Assembly: GCA_039545275.1 (NCBI GenBank)
Contig: BCHS01000001.1
Coordinates: forward strand, 1,504,853 to 1,568,852
DNA: 64,000 nucleotides
Source of the DNA: Pseudomicrostroma phylloplanum
Taxonomy: Eukaryota > Basidiomycota > Exobasidiomycetes > Microstromatales
Direction of reading: 5' to 3'
A model generated the notes under the pieces. It was not told the DNA's origin. It worked only from the letters and a program-made list of their open reading frames with translations, and did no database searches. Positions 39,801-49,679 of the stretch are shown here, in pieces. A program made the position numbers and the translations under genes. How positions within the stretch are numbered: position 1 is the first letter of the stretch; every line of letters starts with the position of its first letter.

Positions 39801-40695
39801 TGATGCTATGCCAGGAGCTGTGCCTTCCAACATACCCTACCCAGCTTTGGCCCGGAATCAGCACCACATGCAAGAAACAGCGACCCAAGACTCGAGTAGC
39901 GTCTCGTCAGCGAAGGCACCTTCGTCTCAGTCAGCGTCTGCTGCGCCTCCGTCTGCATACAATGGGAGAACGGATCTTCGACAACAACCGTCTATGACCG
40001 CATCAGACTACTCCTCCCAGGCCGTTTCAACGTCGGGCTCATCAGGCCGGACAGGCTTGTTTGCATTAACACGGCGTGGTTCGAAGCGCGGTCCTCATCC
40101 CGGGCCAATCGGTATGCTGACTGCGAGCGGCTCTACATCCTCTGTCACTGGACCAAGATTGCCTCGGACCGGCGGCAGTGGAACGACCGCTGCCTTGGGA
40201 CGCGCGATGGGGTATGGGAGCAGCTCGACCGCAGAATTTCCTCCAGTCAGCGTCAGTAGCCCCACTTCTGCTCAGCCTTACATGTTGGACACTCCCTTGC
40301 CGATCTCGCCACCAAGCTCGACGTACAGTGGCGCGTCTCAAGTACCCATGTATCCCGGAAGTGGACAAGGCCGTACCACAGAGCCCGGTCCCATGGGACC
40401 TCGGACCCAAGTACTGCGAAGCGCTGCGAGTACAAGGAGCTTCAGCAATGGGAGTGTGAGCTCCCAAGCGCAGCAACAGCAGGCGTGGCAGCAGGCTCCT
40501 CCTGCTCCCCCACGACGGCCGGAGCAAGTCGAGCCGCCAGAGTTCACGAGAGCTCTGCGTGCACTGAGAGACGTCTTGCCCGACGCTGACGAGGATATTC
40601 TGCGGGGCTACCTGATGAGGGCGGGCGGGCGAGACGAAGTGAAAGCGATCGGGGACTACCTCAGTGATCAACGAGCGGGTCGGTTGAGGGCGTAA
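36829..40695 (+). CDS. Large disordered protein with C-terminal CUE ubiquitin-binding domain
   Basis: Single exon, 1288 aa. Most of the protein is Ser/Pro/Thr-rich low-complexity sequence. Two parts look folded. Residues about 1240-1282 ('FTRALRALRDVLPDADEDIL', 'RGYLMRAGGRDEVKAIGDYL') match the CUE domain, with 'L.PD.DE.(I/L).....L' helix 1-2 and the final di-hydrophobic helix; CUE domains bind monoubiquitin. Residues about 860-912 ('VPMPAAFNAASIYADRRKLP', 'PWERARGYAQCVNDLSTTPS', 'GLRLWMEAA') form a compact, charged, Trp-containing module that must be under constraint but that I do not recognise. A short helical patch with 'RTLKEARELAKARAKARQI' sits at about 545-565. It could be a ubiquitin-dependent adaptor in signalling or trafficking. 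Apart from the CUE call I do not assign a function. Confidence 0.6.
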   Translation: MADAGSDGTLPTRGAGYPLRPASPSSRHQLPTSTQYTQTQYDASRHRPMLQMPTAASSSSSSPTPSGAPETRSYPEAAEMPRQPTSSASSITSNYSQSSYLQHQPRSPASPQSTPMPSDGFYYSSSRRASISPAASRRPSARDLHTRSASQTEEPSGNRRLAGSTAPAHLADAATGFFEPHYYPVGQSGAPMASSSAAATSPLMRRRPSLTTPRTHTLELTNGLSSSRTRSATRLSDRNHQGRDGETLERDPSSSSAVSMGEATSSPFVASAGLNSPSSSRLAFGIPEEVRSPTKKNSLSLMALPEVPRRNSSVSHKSSTQDRSMDSSSAPPFSSPLRSPLPLTSRMPLPQPPMPVPRPSSDTSDYGSDADLTENTDLASDAENTASEEQPPSRSSQGLQLGLVPPTVQRPQRHEGSTNTSVKSGAAASIADPRAQLSTADDLERTGSGNSRSDLTERSLGHTLEAHASIPLPEDKAQGADVHKGPPLPMPIRFVEGTALSSETEASDASHHGSSAMPATGDTITESEAALEAALLKAAEAEDPNRPRTLKEARELAKARAKARQISEAGETRQRPTGSKDTTTASTSRSSEQNQTSLASTSIARSDIHTSIGDDKTATQDCSSRSAGFSSAHSPAPDALANQIRTMDDLQAAVGDVLQSMSFGSDSSDSAQPLLSGRQREGTQSGSPSLQMVSRSSNASVSSGLGNEDSGTLADGEAAPRSSIGSSISSPQGFVTPAQQILDLPTIDSVGTIQAVADHGYQAINPEERQEPNELPQTPSTPSGKRHPSTQEDTAPSSGFPTPMMPLSHAASKDVGQKASSYFAPASPASAAKHASYPFAPVVQKRSSSQQINATTRLGIPGRTVPMPAAFNAASIYADRRKLPPWERARGYAQCVNDLSTTPSGLRLWMEAAQRRPLASGPAVAKSAEHTAKQGGQMGLFARYPSDLGSSGAHPRDASGASARSDMTFPMRGDGGKARDVTDTPLDRTPADAMPGAVPSNIPYPALARNQHHMQETATQDSSSVSSAKAPSSQSASAAPPSAYNGRTDLRQQPSMTASDYSSQAVSTSGSSGRTGLFALTRRGSKRGPHPGPIGMLTASGSTSSVTGPRLPRTGGSGTTAALGRAMGYGSSSTAEFPPVSVSSPTSAQPYMLDTPLPISPPSSTYSGASQVPMYPGSGQGRTTEPGPMGPRTQVLRSAASTRSFSNGSVSSQAQQQQAWQQAPPAPPRRPEQVEPPEFTRALRALRDVLPDADEDILRGYLMRAGGRDEVKAIGDYLSDQRAGRLRA

Positions 40696-41290
40696 ATTTT
40701 TAAAGAGGATGGAAAGATGATTGGAGTTGGCTCATGAAGGCAGTGCGCTGCTCTAGATCATCGTGTACTGTTTGCTGTCTGTTGTCTGCTACATCCATCG
40801 TCTCTTGTTATACCATCCATTGTAAGGACTTGCCCCTTTGCACTACGACTGGCCTGCGCGTGGCCACCGGCTCCACCTCCCAGCCCCGCGCCCCGCGCTC
40901 GGCGTGCGCCACGCCACAGTTCTCCGGACGTCGCCTTCGATGTTCCTCTACTCCGCTCGGGGCAGACGCCTGACGACGCCGAACGGCATCCGTCTGTTTG
41001 CTCTTTCTCCTGCGCCGCCCACTAGACTGGTACATACATCACTCTACTCTTCTTCATCTTTAGAGCACTACCGAGCCGATACTCGTCCCATTCATACATC
41101 ACACCTCAGTGACGCTAGACAGACTTGCACAGAACTTCTTCCAAATCCCGATATCAGGAACGGACAGCTGCCCCTCGGTCAAAACCCCGGCTTCTTCAGT
41201 CTCCTCCCTTCTTCCTCTCTCCTCCTTCTCTCTTCTTCGGAGCCCATCTCACATCACCACCGACTTGCATCTTTCTGACTCCCTACCAAA
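40696..41290. promoter_or_regulatory. Intergenic region upstream of UDP-glucose 4-epimerase
   Basis: A 595-bp gap between two plus-strand genes. Its last 120 bp (about 41,180-41,290) are strongly pyrimidine-rich (CTTCT/CTCCT runs), typical of fungal core promoters and leaders. I see no gene in the rest. Confidence 0.45.
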
Positions 41291-43144
41291 ATGAGCGCAA
41301 ATGGAACATCTGCCAGCAGCGGTCTGCCCAGGATCTTGATCCCTGGTGGAGCTGGCTACATTGGTAGTCATGTGGTTCTCTCTGTTCTGCTTACCCGCAG
41401 GTACAGGGTCACTGGTAAGTAACCGGACTATGCAGGCGCCGGATCACCAATTAGGGAACAGAGGTCTGGGACGCTATATGCTGCGCCAATCTGAGCTGGT
41501 AGCCTGCCTACGAGCATAGAGGGGGGGCGACTAGAGGCTACAAGGGTCTAAGGCGGGGTACAGGTCTGACCCATTCTGCCCTCTTCTCCCTTGCCAGTGA
41601 TCGACAACTACCACAACTCATTCCCCACTGCCATCGAGCGAGTCGAGAAGATTGCACTAGACGAGCTGCCTGCCGATGCTACTGCCGAGCAAAGAGAGGC
41701 CTGCAAGGTAGACGTCATCCAGGGCGATCTGCGAGACCGAGACATCTTCTCCAAGGCTTTCGCCAAGTACTCGGGAAGCGATGCCATCTATGCTACCATC
41801 CTTGTCGCTGCCCTCAAGGCTGTGGGAGAGTCCGGAGAGATTCCCATTGAGTGAGTCCGAAGTCATCGCAAGGGCGCATTTACCCCCCTCGACTCATGCC
41901 TTCCTTCCCTCCACTCTCCTCCGCCTTTGCTCTAGCTACTATGATGTCAACATTGGTGGTCTCGTCAACCTCCTCCGCGCCATGAGGGAGTCTGGCTCCA
42001 CCCGTCTCGTCTACTCGTCATCTGCAACCGTCTACGGAACTCCAGAGGTGATCCCCATCCCTGAGACCTCGCCCCTACAGGCCGAGAGCGTGTATGGAAG
42101 GACCAAGCAGATGAGCGAGATCATCATCAAGGACGTCTGTGATGCTTACCCGGACTTCCGGGCTATCAGTCTTCGATACTTCAAGTGAGTACCTGATTCC
42201 ATCCCTCTTCAGTATGACGGCGGCAGTGTTGCCGCTCGCAGAAGGCTCGCCGGCATCCCGTGACTGCCGGGCCCGAGCTTATAAAGCCGAAGGTCCGGAA
42301 GGTCAATGAAGCGGGCGGAAGAATGGCTTCTCCGAGTAAAAAGGCGGAAGATCCGTCCACAGCAGCAGTTGCTTCGTGGACAGCAAAGTTTGCCGCGATG
42401 CCTTTGCTATCGCGACTCGGAGATGTGAAGACACTCACCTAAACACCACCCTTTGCTTCTGATCCTCTCCCATTGCAGCCCTGCCGGAGCTCACCCCTCC
42501 GGACTCATTGGTGAAGACCCTCGAGGCAAGCCCGGAAACCTTCTGCCTCTGCTTTCGCAGATGGCTGTCGGAAAGTACCGTGAGCCCGGCCTCAAGGTCT
42601 TCGGCAACGACTACCCGACTCCGGATGGAAGTGAGTCATAGCATCCTGTACCCCAGCTGTGACCCGCATAATTGACGCGAAACATCTTTCCTTCCTCCGT
42701 AGCTTGCGTGCGAGACTACATTCACGTCATGGACCTGTCGGGAGGTCACGTCAATGCCCTCGATGCCCTGGACAACGATGCTCGTTTCCAGAACCTCCCT
42801 TCTGCGGGCAAGTACCGTGCATACAACCTGGGCAAGGGCAAGGGCATGAGTGTCTTGCAGATGATCGAAGCAATGAAGAAGGTCACTGGGTGAGTTGAAG
42901 CACAAGTGCTGGCATGAGGGGCGTATTCGAGCAGAGCTGACCATCTGATCTGTACTTCGACTATAGCTACGGCTACCCCTACGAGATTGTCGGTCGCAGG
43001 GCTGGAGACGTGCCGGACCTCACCGCCGACCCTGCCTTGGCAGAGAAGGAGCTGGGCTTCAAGGCCAAGTACTCGCTCGACGAGATGTCTCGTGATCTGT
43101 GGAACTGGCAGAGCAACAACCCTCAGGGCTACGGCGGCCAATAG
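41291..43144 (+). CDS. GALE: UDP-glucose 4-epimerase (stand-alone, no mutarotase domain)
   Basis: Six exons: 41291-41414, 41598-41850, 41936-42184, 42479-42630, 42703-42889 and 42967-43144; 1143 nt, 380 aa. The enzyme interconverts UDP-glucose and UDP-galactose using NAD. Seen: Rossmann '[14 protein letters not shown]' (Gly19-Gly25), 'VIDNYHNS', '[13 protein letters not shown]', catalytic 'SVYGRTKQM' (Tyr179, Lys183), '[19 protein letters not shown]', '[20 protein letters not shown]', '[15 protein letters not shown]' and '[10 protein letters not shown]'. All splice junctions restore these blocks. The usual 'HFA(A/G)LKAVGES' reads '[12 protein letters not shown]' here, so the conserved His/Phe are replaced. 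The Gal10 fusion with mutarotase known from ascomycete yeasts is absent, and no other GAL gene is adjacent. Intron 3 is 294 nt and unusually structured. ALG2 follows in the same orientation. Confidence 0.93.
42185..42478 (+). other. Structured intron 3 of the epimerase gene
   Basis: A 294-nt intron (others here average about 90) with four successive stem-loops. (1) GCGGCA/TGCCGC, 42220-42235, 6 bp with a GTGT loop. (2) GCTCG+CCGGCA / TGCCGG+CGAGC, 42245-42278, 11 bp with a 3-nt bulge and 9-nt loop. (3) GTCCAC/GTGGAC, 42355-42381. (4) CGCGA/TCGCG, 42394-42414. Pairings are seen by eye. The intron may hold a non-coding RNA or regulate splicing; both ideas are inference. Confidence 0.35.
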
Positions 43145-43548
43145 ATAAAGAATGGTCTACTAGGCCGCACTACCCAGAGACGAGTGCTGGGAAGAAGAAA
43201 AGAGACTGTCTCTCTGGCAATCTCCTCCGGCGCACCGCCATCCTTTTCGATGCAGGAACAATTTTCACCGTACTCCTCTCTTGATTCCTCTGTGGTCTGT
43301 GTTCCCTTCTAATACTATTTGCACCTGCCGCAAACACCGCGTGTCGTATTGTTGCATTCCTGTGTGTGGCATCCCGGAGAATTTGAGTGCAACGCCGTCA
43401 AACGCCGTTCCGACCCCGCGTCGTCGGTGCGGAAGCGAGGTGGCCCCGCCGGCGTCCGCCCCGGCTGCTGCTCTTGACCACCTTCCACGACGCTAGCATC
43501 GTAGCTTCCTCTTCCGTACGACGATCACACTCCTTTACGATCCTCGCT
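43145..43548. promoter_or_regulatory. Intergenic region upstream of ALG2
   Basis: 404 bp between co-oriented epimerase and ALG2 genes. The leader contains C/T-rich sequence just before the ATG. No RNA gene or repeat is seen. Confidence 0.4.
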
Positions 43549-45593
43549 ATGGATCAGACGTCCGAGCGCAGATTGCGCGTAGCCTTCATCCACCCTGATC
43601 TGGGTATCGGTGCGTTTCTCTTGCGTGGCAGATGGGAACAGACAGCATGTCAAAGCCGTGCTGCGATTCGTTGCGTCCCATGCTCACGCCCTGACGTTCT
43701 TCCTCTACGCATCTGCCCTCCTCTTTGATTGTCATTCCTCCCTTCGTGGTGGATGTAGGCGGCGCTGAAAGACTCATCGTAGATGCGGCTGTAGGACTGC
43801 AGAGGCGGGGTCATGAAGTGGAGATCTTCACATCCTACCATGATCCGAAGCATTGCTTTGAGCCGACGAGGGACGGTGAGTACTGCTCGAACCAGAGACG
43901 GCACTCTATCGAATGTATGATGGTCAAGAATATCGCACGCTGACCGCTGATTTCGTTCCCTTCGATGCGATGAAAGGCACCCTCTTGGTGCATCACATGA
44001 AGACGATATTCCCGCGCTCAATAGCGGGCAGCTTCCACTCCATTTGCGCCATCATTCAGCAGCTCTCTCTCGTGCTACAGCTCCTCTCATCCCTTTTGAT
44101 CTTCCAGTCTCCCGGTACCTTCCCACGATGGACCTACAGTCTCCTCAGCAGCTGCGCGCCCGTTGCGCCCTTCGATGTGGTGTTCATGGACCAGCAAGCA
44201 TTTGGAGTGCCTTGGATCAAGCTATTAGCAGGAACGAGAGTGGTCTTCTACTGTCACTTCCCCGACAAGGACATCAGCAACAGTATTGCCAAGCAAAGGG
44301 CGATCGCACGCGGACAGTCTGGACCTAGCGCGATCAGGAAGTTCTACAGATTGCCGCTGGACCTCATCGAGGAGGCGACTATGGGTGAGTGGCTCCTCCG
44401 ACAGGCAATGAATCGAGACGCCATTTGATCGCCGTACTGACTTGGTTTGCCGCTCCACAGACTATTCGGACAAGATTTGTGTCAATTCAGAATTCACTCA
44501 GAAGCACTTTGTCAAGTCTTTCTTCCGTCTACGGAGAAACCCACGAGTACTGTACCCTGGGATCGACACATCGACCTACGATGCCGACAAGGTGACGGCG
44601 GTGTCCAACAAGTTCAAGGAGGAGACCGGACAGTATTCCGCTGCTCAGAAGGCCGTTGAGGAGGTGGTGACAGCCAGCGATCGCCCAACGTTGATCTCCA
44701 TAAACCGCTTTGAGGCCAAGAAGAATGTAGGTCTGGCTCTGCAGGCTTTTGCAGGCGCCCAGAAGGAACTCGCAAGCAAAGGCATCAGCAGCAGTTCCCA
44801 TCGGCTGATCCTGGCAGGCGGGTACGATCGGAGGGTGCAGGACAACATTGCTACTCTGGGCGAGCTGCAGAAGCAGGCTACGCAGCTCGGCCTCTCGCAC
44901 ACCACCCTCTTCTTCACTCCCCAGCCGGGCGAGAAGGCCCCAGAGCTTGCGGACCTCAAGTCTGCCAATGTAGTCTTCCTCCCGAGCCTTCCAGGTGCAT
45001 TGCTGAACACCCTTCTACTGAACCCCTCGGTGCAGGCCCTCCTATATACGCCCACCGATGAGCACTTCGGCATCGTGCCCCTCGAGGCAATGATCTGCGG
45101 TCTCCCCGTCCTGGCGACCAACACGGGCGGGCCCATGGAGAGCATCGTGGATGCCGTCTGGGACCCCACCACAAGCACCTTTACCAACCTCGAGACGGGT
45201 ACAGGTCTGCTCCGACACCCCTCTGCGAGCGTCTGGACCGGCGCCCTCGTCTGTCTCCTCTCTGCCTCTGCTGCAGACCGTGCCAAGATGGGCGCGGCAG
45301 CGAAGCGCAGGGTGCAGGAGCGCTTCTCCCTCGAGGCCATGACTTCTGCATTGGAAAAGGTGTTGACAGAGGCCGAGGCAAAGGGAACTGTGAGAGGGGA
45401 CGAGGGACTCTACCAGATGGCTAGCTTCGTGAGCGCGCTCGTGGTGATGATGTCTGCGTGAGTACTCAACGGATCCGAATGATGGGAAGGCAAGGCCAAC
45501 ACAAGACAATCGGACCGCTGACCTCGTCCCGTTCATCCCTTTTGCAGTTTCATCTACATGCGCTACAAGTATGGCCCGCCTATGAGAGGCTGA
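43549..45593 (+). CDS. ALG2: Alpha-1,3/1,6-mannosyltransferase ALG2
   Basis: Five exons: 43549-43609, 43759-43875, 43977-44384, 44461-45457 and 45548-45593; 1629 nt, 542 aa. ALG2 adds the alpha-1,3 and alpha-1,6 mannoses to Man1GlcNAc2-PP-dolichol on the cytosolic ER face. Family features: '[20 protein letters not shown]' created by the first splice, '[16 protein letters not shown]', a hydrophobic segment '[19 protein letters not shown]', '[10 protein letters not shown]', 'ICVNSEFT', 'VLYPGID', '[15 protein letters not shown]' and the GT4 EX7E motif in '[20 protein letters not shown]', followed by 'ATNTGGP'. A final hydrophobic stretch '[20 protein letters not shown]' spans the last splice and ends at TGA 45591. 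Acceptor 3 (AAAG/GC, 43976) is the least typical but keeps phase. It lies downstream of the epimerase, another nucleotide-sugar/glycosylation gene. Confidence 0.94.
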
Positions 45594-45857
45594 GATATTC
45601 AGCCATGTTGGAAAAGAAGCGGCTGGAGGACGCAAGATGGCGAGCGGTGCAGGTCGGAAGGAAGAAATGAGGAAGGGTCAGCCGCTACTTGTCTTTCGGT
45701 GTACCTCAGTTGTTACCGTCAAAATGTGCTACAGTGCATCGTACAAGCAGAAAATCATCGTGGCCTATCTATCTCGAGTATGTGAACGCAATCTGTAGTC
45801 TTATCCGGCAGGCTGTGTTCCCTTCTCTCCTGTGTTCATCGGTCAGGCAGAGGCGTG

Positions 45858-45885
45858 CAGGCAGGCAGACAGGCAGTCAGACAGC
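45858..45885. repeat. Imperfect (GGCA/GACA) tetranucleotide repeat
   Basis: About seven CAGG/CAGA/CAGT units; simple-sequence repeat in a 3' intergenic gap. Confidence 0.6.
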
Positions 45886-45947
45886 CCCGTCAATCTCACT
45901 ACAGGCAGGCGAGGAAAGGCCAAGGATAGATATATGATTGGCTGAAT

Positions 45948-45973
45948 CGGCGACGGCGACGGCGGCGGCGGCA
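45948..45973. repeat. (GGC/GAC)n trinucleotide tract
   Basis: Tandem CGG/CGA triplets; simple repeat in the same convergent gap. Confidence 0.55.
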
Positions 45974-46094
45974 ATGCAGGAACCAGAGCGTCGGCAACAA
46001 ATAGGTAGGATTTGCTCCGCACAGTAATACAAGGAGAGGAAGGCGCAAAGGCGGGCCGAGCAAACGAGGAGAAAAAGCGCAAAGTGCCGAGAGG

Positions 46095-46107
46095 GAGAGA
46101 GAGAGAG
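46095..46107. repeat. (GA)n dinucleotide tract
   Basis: Six GA units flanked by GAGGG and GCGCGAGCG. Confidence 0.55.
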
Positions 46108-46347
46108 AGCGCGAGCGCTTCCATGGATAGAAGGAGCGGGACGGCATAGGCAGTAAGGCACGAGGCGCAAGATACGAGACAAGATGGAGCTGGAGAAGAT
46201 GACGAGCGGGCGGGGAAGGAAGAAGCAGCCGTAGAGGTCTGCAGAGAGTCCATAGGGGGGATGGGGAGATGAAAAGCAAGAAGAAAAAGAGGGAGGGAGA
46301 AATGTGTCTTCCTTCATCTACTGGCCATGTGTGGCCAAAGCCGTCAT

Positions 46348-48140
46348 CTAGTTGTCAGAGTCCTGCAACCTCCTCTTGAGCAAAGTTGCGGAATCGATGC
46401 CGAGACTGCTGTCGTCCAAGCTTCTCCTCTCATTGTAGCTTGAGCCACTCGTGCTGGGGTTGGTCCATGTGTCGCTTCGGAATGTGCCGCAGCCATCGCC
46501 GCCTGACAGCGAAGACAGGAAGTCGGTATTGCTCTGGGTGCTCGAGGCGGGCATGGGCAAGATACCGGCCTGGATAAGGGTAATACCGCTGTAGAGCATC
46601 TGCAGATCGTCCGCCAGGGATAGAATCTGCGTAGTAGAGTTCATCACCTTGCCCGACCAGAAGATCGAACCGCCAGACCAGGCGTAGCCGGCCAGCTGGA
46701 TGTTAGTCCACTCCTGAGTCCAGCTATCAGAGCCCACACCGTTGATCGAGGACCACTCGCTGATGACCATGGGAACAGGGTAGCCGACAGCGCCCTGGAT
46801 GATCTCACAAGCATTGTTCTCCATGTACGATCGCGAGTTGTTGTTGGAAGTAAACCATCCTGGGTAAGGGTGGTCCTCGTAAGCAAGGTAGTTGGGGTCC
46901 TTGCCAGTCGCAAAACTTCGCCAGTGGTTGGCGGGTGTACCAGAGCCAGTCCAGAATCCGTGGTGGAAGAGCATGGGAATGCCGGCCTCGAGACAGATCT
47001 GGTATGCAGTCTCGTAGAAGGTCTCCAGAGTGTTCCAGTTGGCCGACGCCTCGGAAGAACTGAAGCTATAGTGACTTGGTCGAGGCTCATTGACAACACC
47101 AATCGAGTTGACAACGGAGGCGTACTCGCTGCCTTGGATCCAAGCAATGGTCTCGTTGAGTGTTTGGATCGACAGCTGTTGGTTGGTGTCAGAGAACCAC
47201 TCGACGGTGGAAGTGTTGTGGCCGGACGACTGGTCACCATTCTGTGAACCGGGCAGACCGTGTAGATCGATGGAAGCGTACATGCCACGGGCGTAGAGCC
47301 AGCCGAGCATCTTCTCCATCTGCTCCTTTTGACCAGACATGGCAAGGTAAGGCTCTCCAGCTGCAGCAGGAATGAAGGCCCAGTAGCCAACGGGAATGCG
47401 GATGGTGTTCATGCCGGCAGACTTGAAAGTGTCGAGCTCGTCCTCGGTGACCCAGGTGTTCCAGTGGTCGGTCAGGACGGAGAGAGCGTTGCTGCCAAGG
47501 TTTTCGGTCAGAGTCCACTCGTCCCAGGCGTCGGAGCCACCGGTCTGCACCATCCAGTCTTCGTTCATCCACCTCTCGAGGAGAAGCCAGTTGCCTAGCG
47601 AGACACCGTACATCTTGTTGGAAGGGTCTGTCAGGTTCCACTTTGTGAGTGCGGTGATGGTTGTGCTAGTGGGAGCTGCAGCTGCACCCGAGCTGGTGGC
47701 TGTACCGGTAGAGCCACTGCTGGCGCCACTGCTGCTGCCGCTACCGCCGCTACCCGCTCTGTCCGAGCCTGATGTACCACTTGACGAGCCGTCGTTGTTG
47801 GACATCGACAGTCCGACGCCGAGACCAACACCCAGGGCAATGGCGAGCACGATGGCACCACCTACAAGACCAGCGAGGAGCTTGTGGCGAGCAAGCCAGC
47901 TGCCACCACCAGCACCCTACAGAGCAGGGAGAGACAAAGCGCATACACGAGGCGGCAGAGAGCAGGATGAGGAAAGGAGTAAGCAGGGAGGAGAGCGGAG
48001 AAGACTTGGTCAGCATGTTATTACAGATATCGCGGGCGATGCCATCACCGTCGCTGCAAACTCACAGCTGCCTTATCGTGCTGGTAGACACCCTCCTCCG
48101 GTGTCTGTGTTCCATCCGAGTTAGAGTGGCGCTTGACCAT
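46348..48140 (-). CDS. Membrane-anchored GH5 exo-beta-1,3-glucanase (glucan 1,3-beta-glucosidase)
   Basis: Two exons, 48140-48066 and 47916-46348 (149-nt intron, phase 0); 547 aa. A ~40-residue cytosolic tail ('MVKRHSNSDGTQTPEEGVYQ') leads to one membrane helix (about 38-62, 'LLAGLVGGAIVLAIALGVGL'), so this is a type II protein. A Ser/Gly-rich stalk (about 65-105) presents the GH5 domain outside. Catalytic features: 'YGVSLGNWLLLERWM', 'NTIRIPVGYWAF', 'LHGLPGSQNG', acid/base Glu302 in 'GVVNEPRP', 'HHGFW', 'DHPYPGW' and nucleophile Glu412 in 'VISEWSS'. Members of GH5 with this fingerprint trim or remodel beta-1,3-glucan of the cell wall. A ~75-residue Ser-rich, basic tail follows the barrel. 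The upstream gap is 1.5 kb. A chitin deacetylase gene lies nearby. Confidence 0.93.
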
Positions 48141-49679
48141 TCTGTCGAGGCAGTATTAGATGAGTACGAGGTTTGCAACGTTCTAAGAGCAGCAATGCAA
48201 CAGTAACGACGGGATGTCACTAAAGGCTACAGAAGATGAACGGGAGTAAGAAGCAGGGGCCAGATGAAGAGGGGTGGGAGGGAAGGCAAGGAGTGACAAC
48301 GAGGTTGAGGAGGTAACCAAGTAGTTCAATCGATAAAGAGGGAAAGGGGAGAGAGGGAGAGGAAAGAGAGATGCCAAGAGCGACGGCAATCGATGGAGGC
48401 AGGGTGGAAAGTGGGGAAATAAAACGGATGGGAGATGAAGAGTCGGAGGTATGACGGAGCTGAGGCAGGCGTGAGTGGTTGGTAGGGGTGTGTGTGTGTG
48501 TGTGTCCAGCGGCAGCCCGCGTGCGCTTTCAAGAGAGTAGAATTCCACAGCGCGCCACACGGCGGGGTGCCGGGTAGCGGCGGATGGGCAGCAGCGGCCC
48601 AGGGCGAAGTGGTGTATGTTTCCTGTTGCCCAGCGGAAACGTTGTTTGGGCACGCATCTCTGCCTCTGCTCTTCCTCCTTTGTCCCCTCGAGCCGTCGGA
48701 CATTAGCCATTTCCTTACTTCAGGGCCGGTTAGGCGAGCTTGGGTGGCGCCGAACGCTGAGAGTACGTCGGGGCTCCTTGGCCCTGGTCAGCTGGCTGGA
48801 CCAACCTCGTCTCGCCAAGGCCGAGAGAAGGAGCCGCGCTGAGTCAGGATCTGCCTCGCAGCCCACGAGTGTTGGTGTGAGTGCGTGTGATGCAGAGGCG
48901 CAGGCGTGCATCCCTTGGCCACTCTCCGCTCCAAAGGGGCTGACGGAGGCATGGCAGCGCGGAAAGCAAGAAGAGGCTCCTCAGCCCCGAGTCACACCCC
49001 TGTCGGCCCTGCGCCCGATGTTTGGGCAGAAACCCCCCTTGCTTCCCCCTATCAGGGTAGATCACGTTCGATGTCAATGGCGCCCCAACGTAACAACAGC
49101 AGAAGATGAGACTCTGAGGTGACGCAGACCATTGTACGGTAAAGCTAGCCTGTACAGCTTCCATTGTCCTCGGCTATGGAATCCTCAATGGTGCGATGGC
49201 TCTAGCTGAGAACCCTGTGATCACCATCGTGGGACTGCCTTCGCCCCTCCATTCCTCCATTCCAGACGGAGCAGTGAGGCGTCTTGGATGGGAAAAAATG
49301 CCGCGACCCCTTGTGTCGGACTGCACCCACCTTCACGCTTCCGACGAATGCCTGGACGCACCACACTGCGCATTCTCCGCGACAACATCTATTGTGCGAT
49401 TTATTGACTTTGCGCAAAGCATGCCATCGCATCTGTGCAAGGGAAGATCATCACATCTGTACCCGCAATCAGCGGCACTCACCGGCCGTGTGTGGTGTGT
49501 GTGTCGCCTCGGACTCGCGAGGCCCTTCGGGCTGTGACCCCACAATGCCGATGCGATGCATCCTCGCCCCGTTGGCCGCGCGGGTCACTATTGACTCCAA
49601 TCGAATGCCAAGAGAATGCCTTTAGCTGCCTAGCCTTCTGGAACGCAGACCATGCATACCCGCTCAGAATTGGCTCAAC
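48141..49679. other. Largest intergenic gap: divergent regulatory region GH5 / EthD-like gene
   Basis: 1539 bp between outward-facing start codons. The GH5-proximal ~450 bp are purine-rich on the plus strand (pyrimidine-rich for the GH5 transcript), consistent with a long promoter or leader. A (GT)9 tract lies at 48488-48505. Open frames in 48,490-49,630 overlap one another in several frames and look random. I found no tRNA-like or conserved RNA element. Confidence 0.5.
48488..48505. repeat. (GT)9 microsatellite
   Basis: Nine uninterrupted GT units upstream of the GH5 glucanase; such tracts can form Z-DNA and vary between strains. Confidence 0.8.

Larger units (their letters stand above)
45594..46347. 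other. Convergent intergenic region with several simple repeats (ALG2 / GH5)
   Basis: 754 bp between two stop codons. It contains a GGCA/GACA tract at 45858-45885, a GGC/GAC triplet run at about 45948-45973 and a (GA)n run at 46095-46107. I see no protein-like frame. Confidence 0.5.

Noticed and set aside
45458..45670. Charged alternative C-terminus for ALG2 ('[20 protein letters not shown]')
   Set aside because: The frame looks protein-like, but the phase-2 junction from exon 4 puts exon 5 in the frame ending at TGA 45591, and no other acceptor would reach the charged frame.
48616..49122. 168-codon frame in the large GH5/EthD gap
   Set aside because: Composition is random-looking, it overlaps other frames of similar length on both strands, and it has no splice or start context worth defending.
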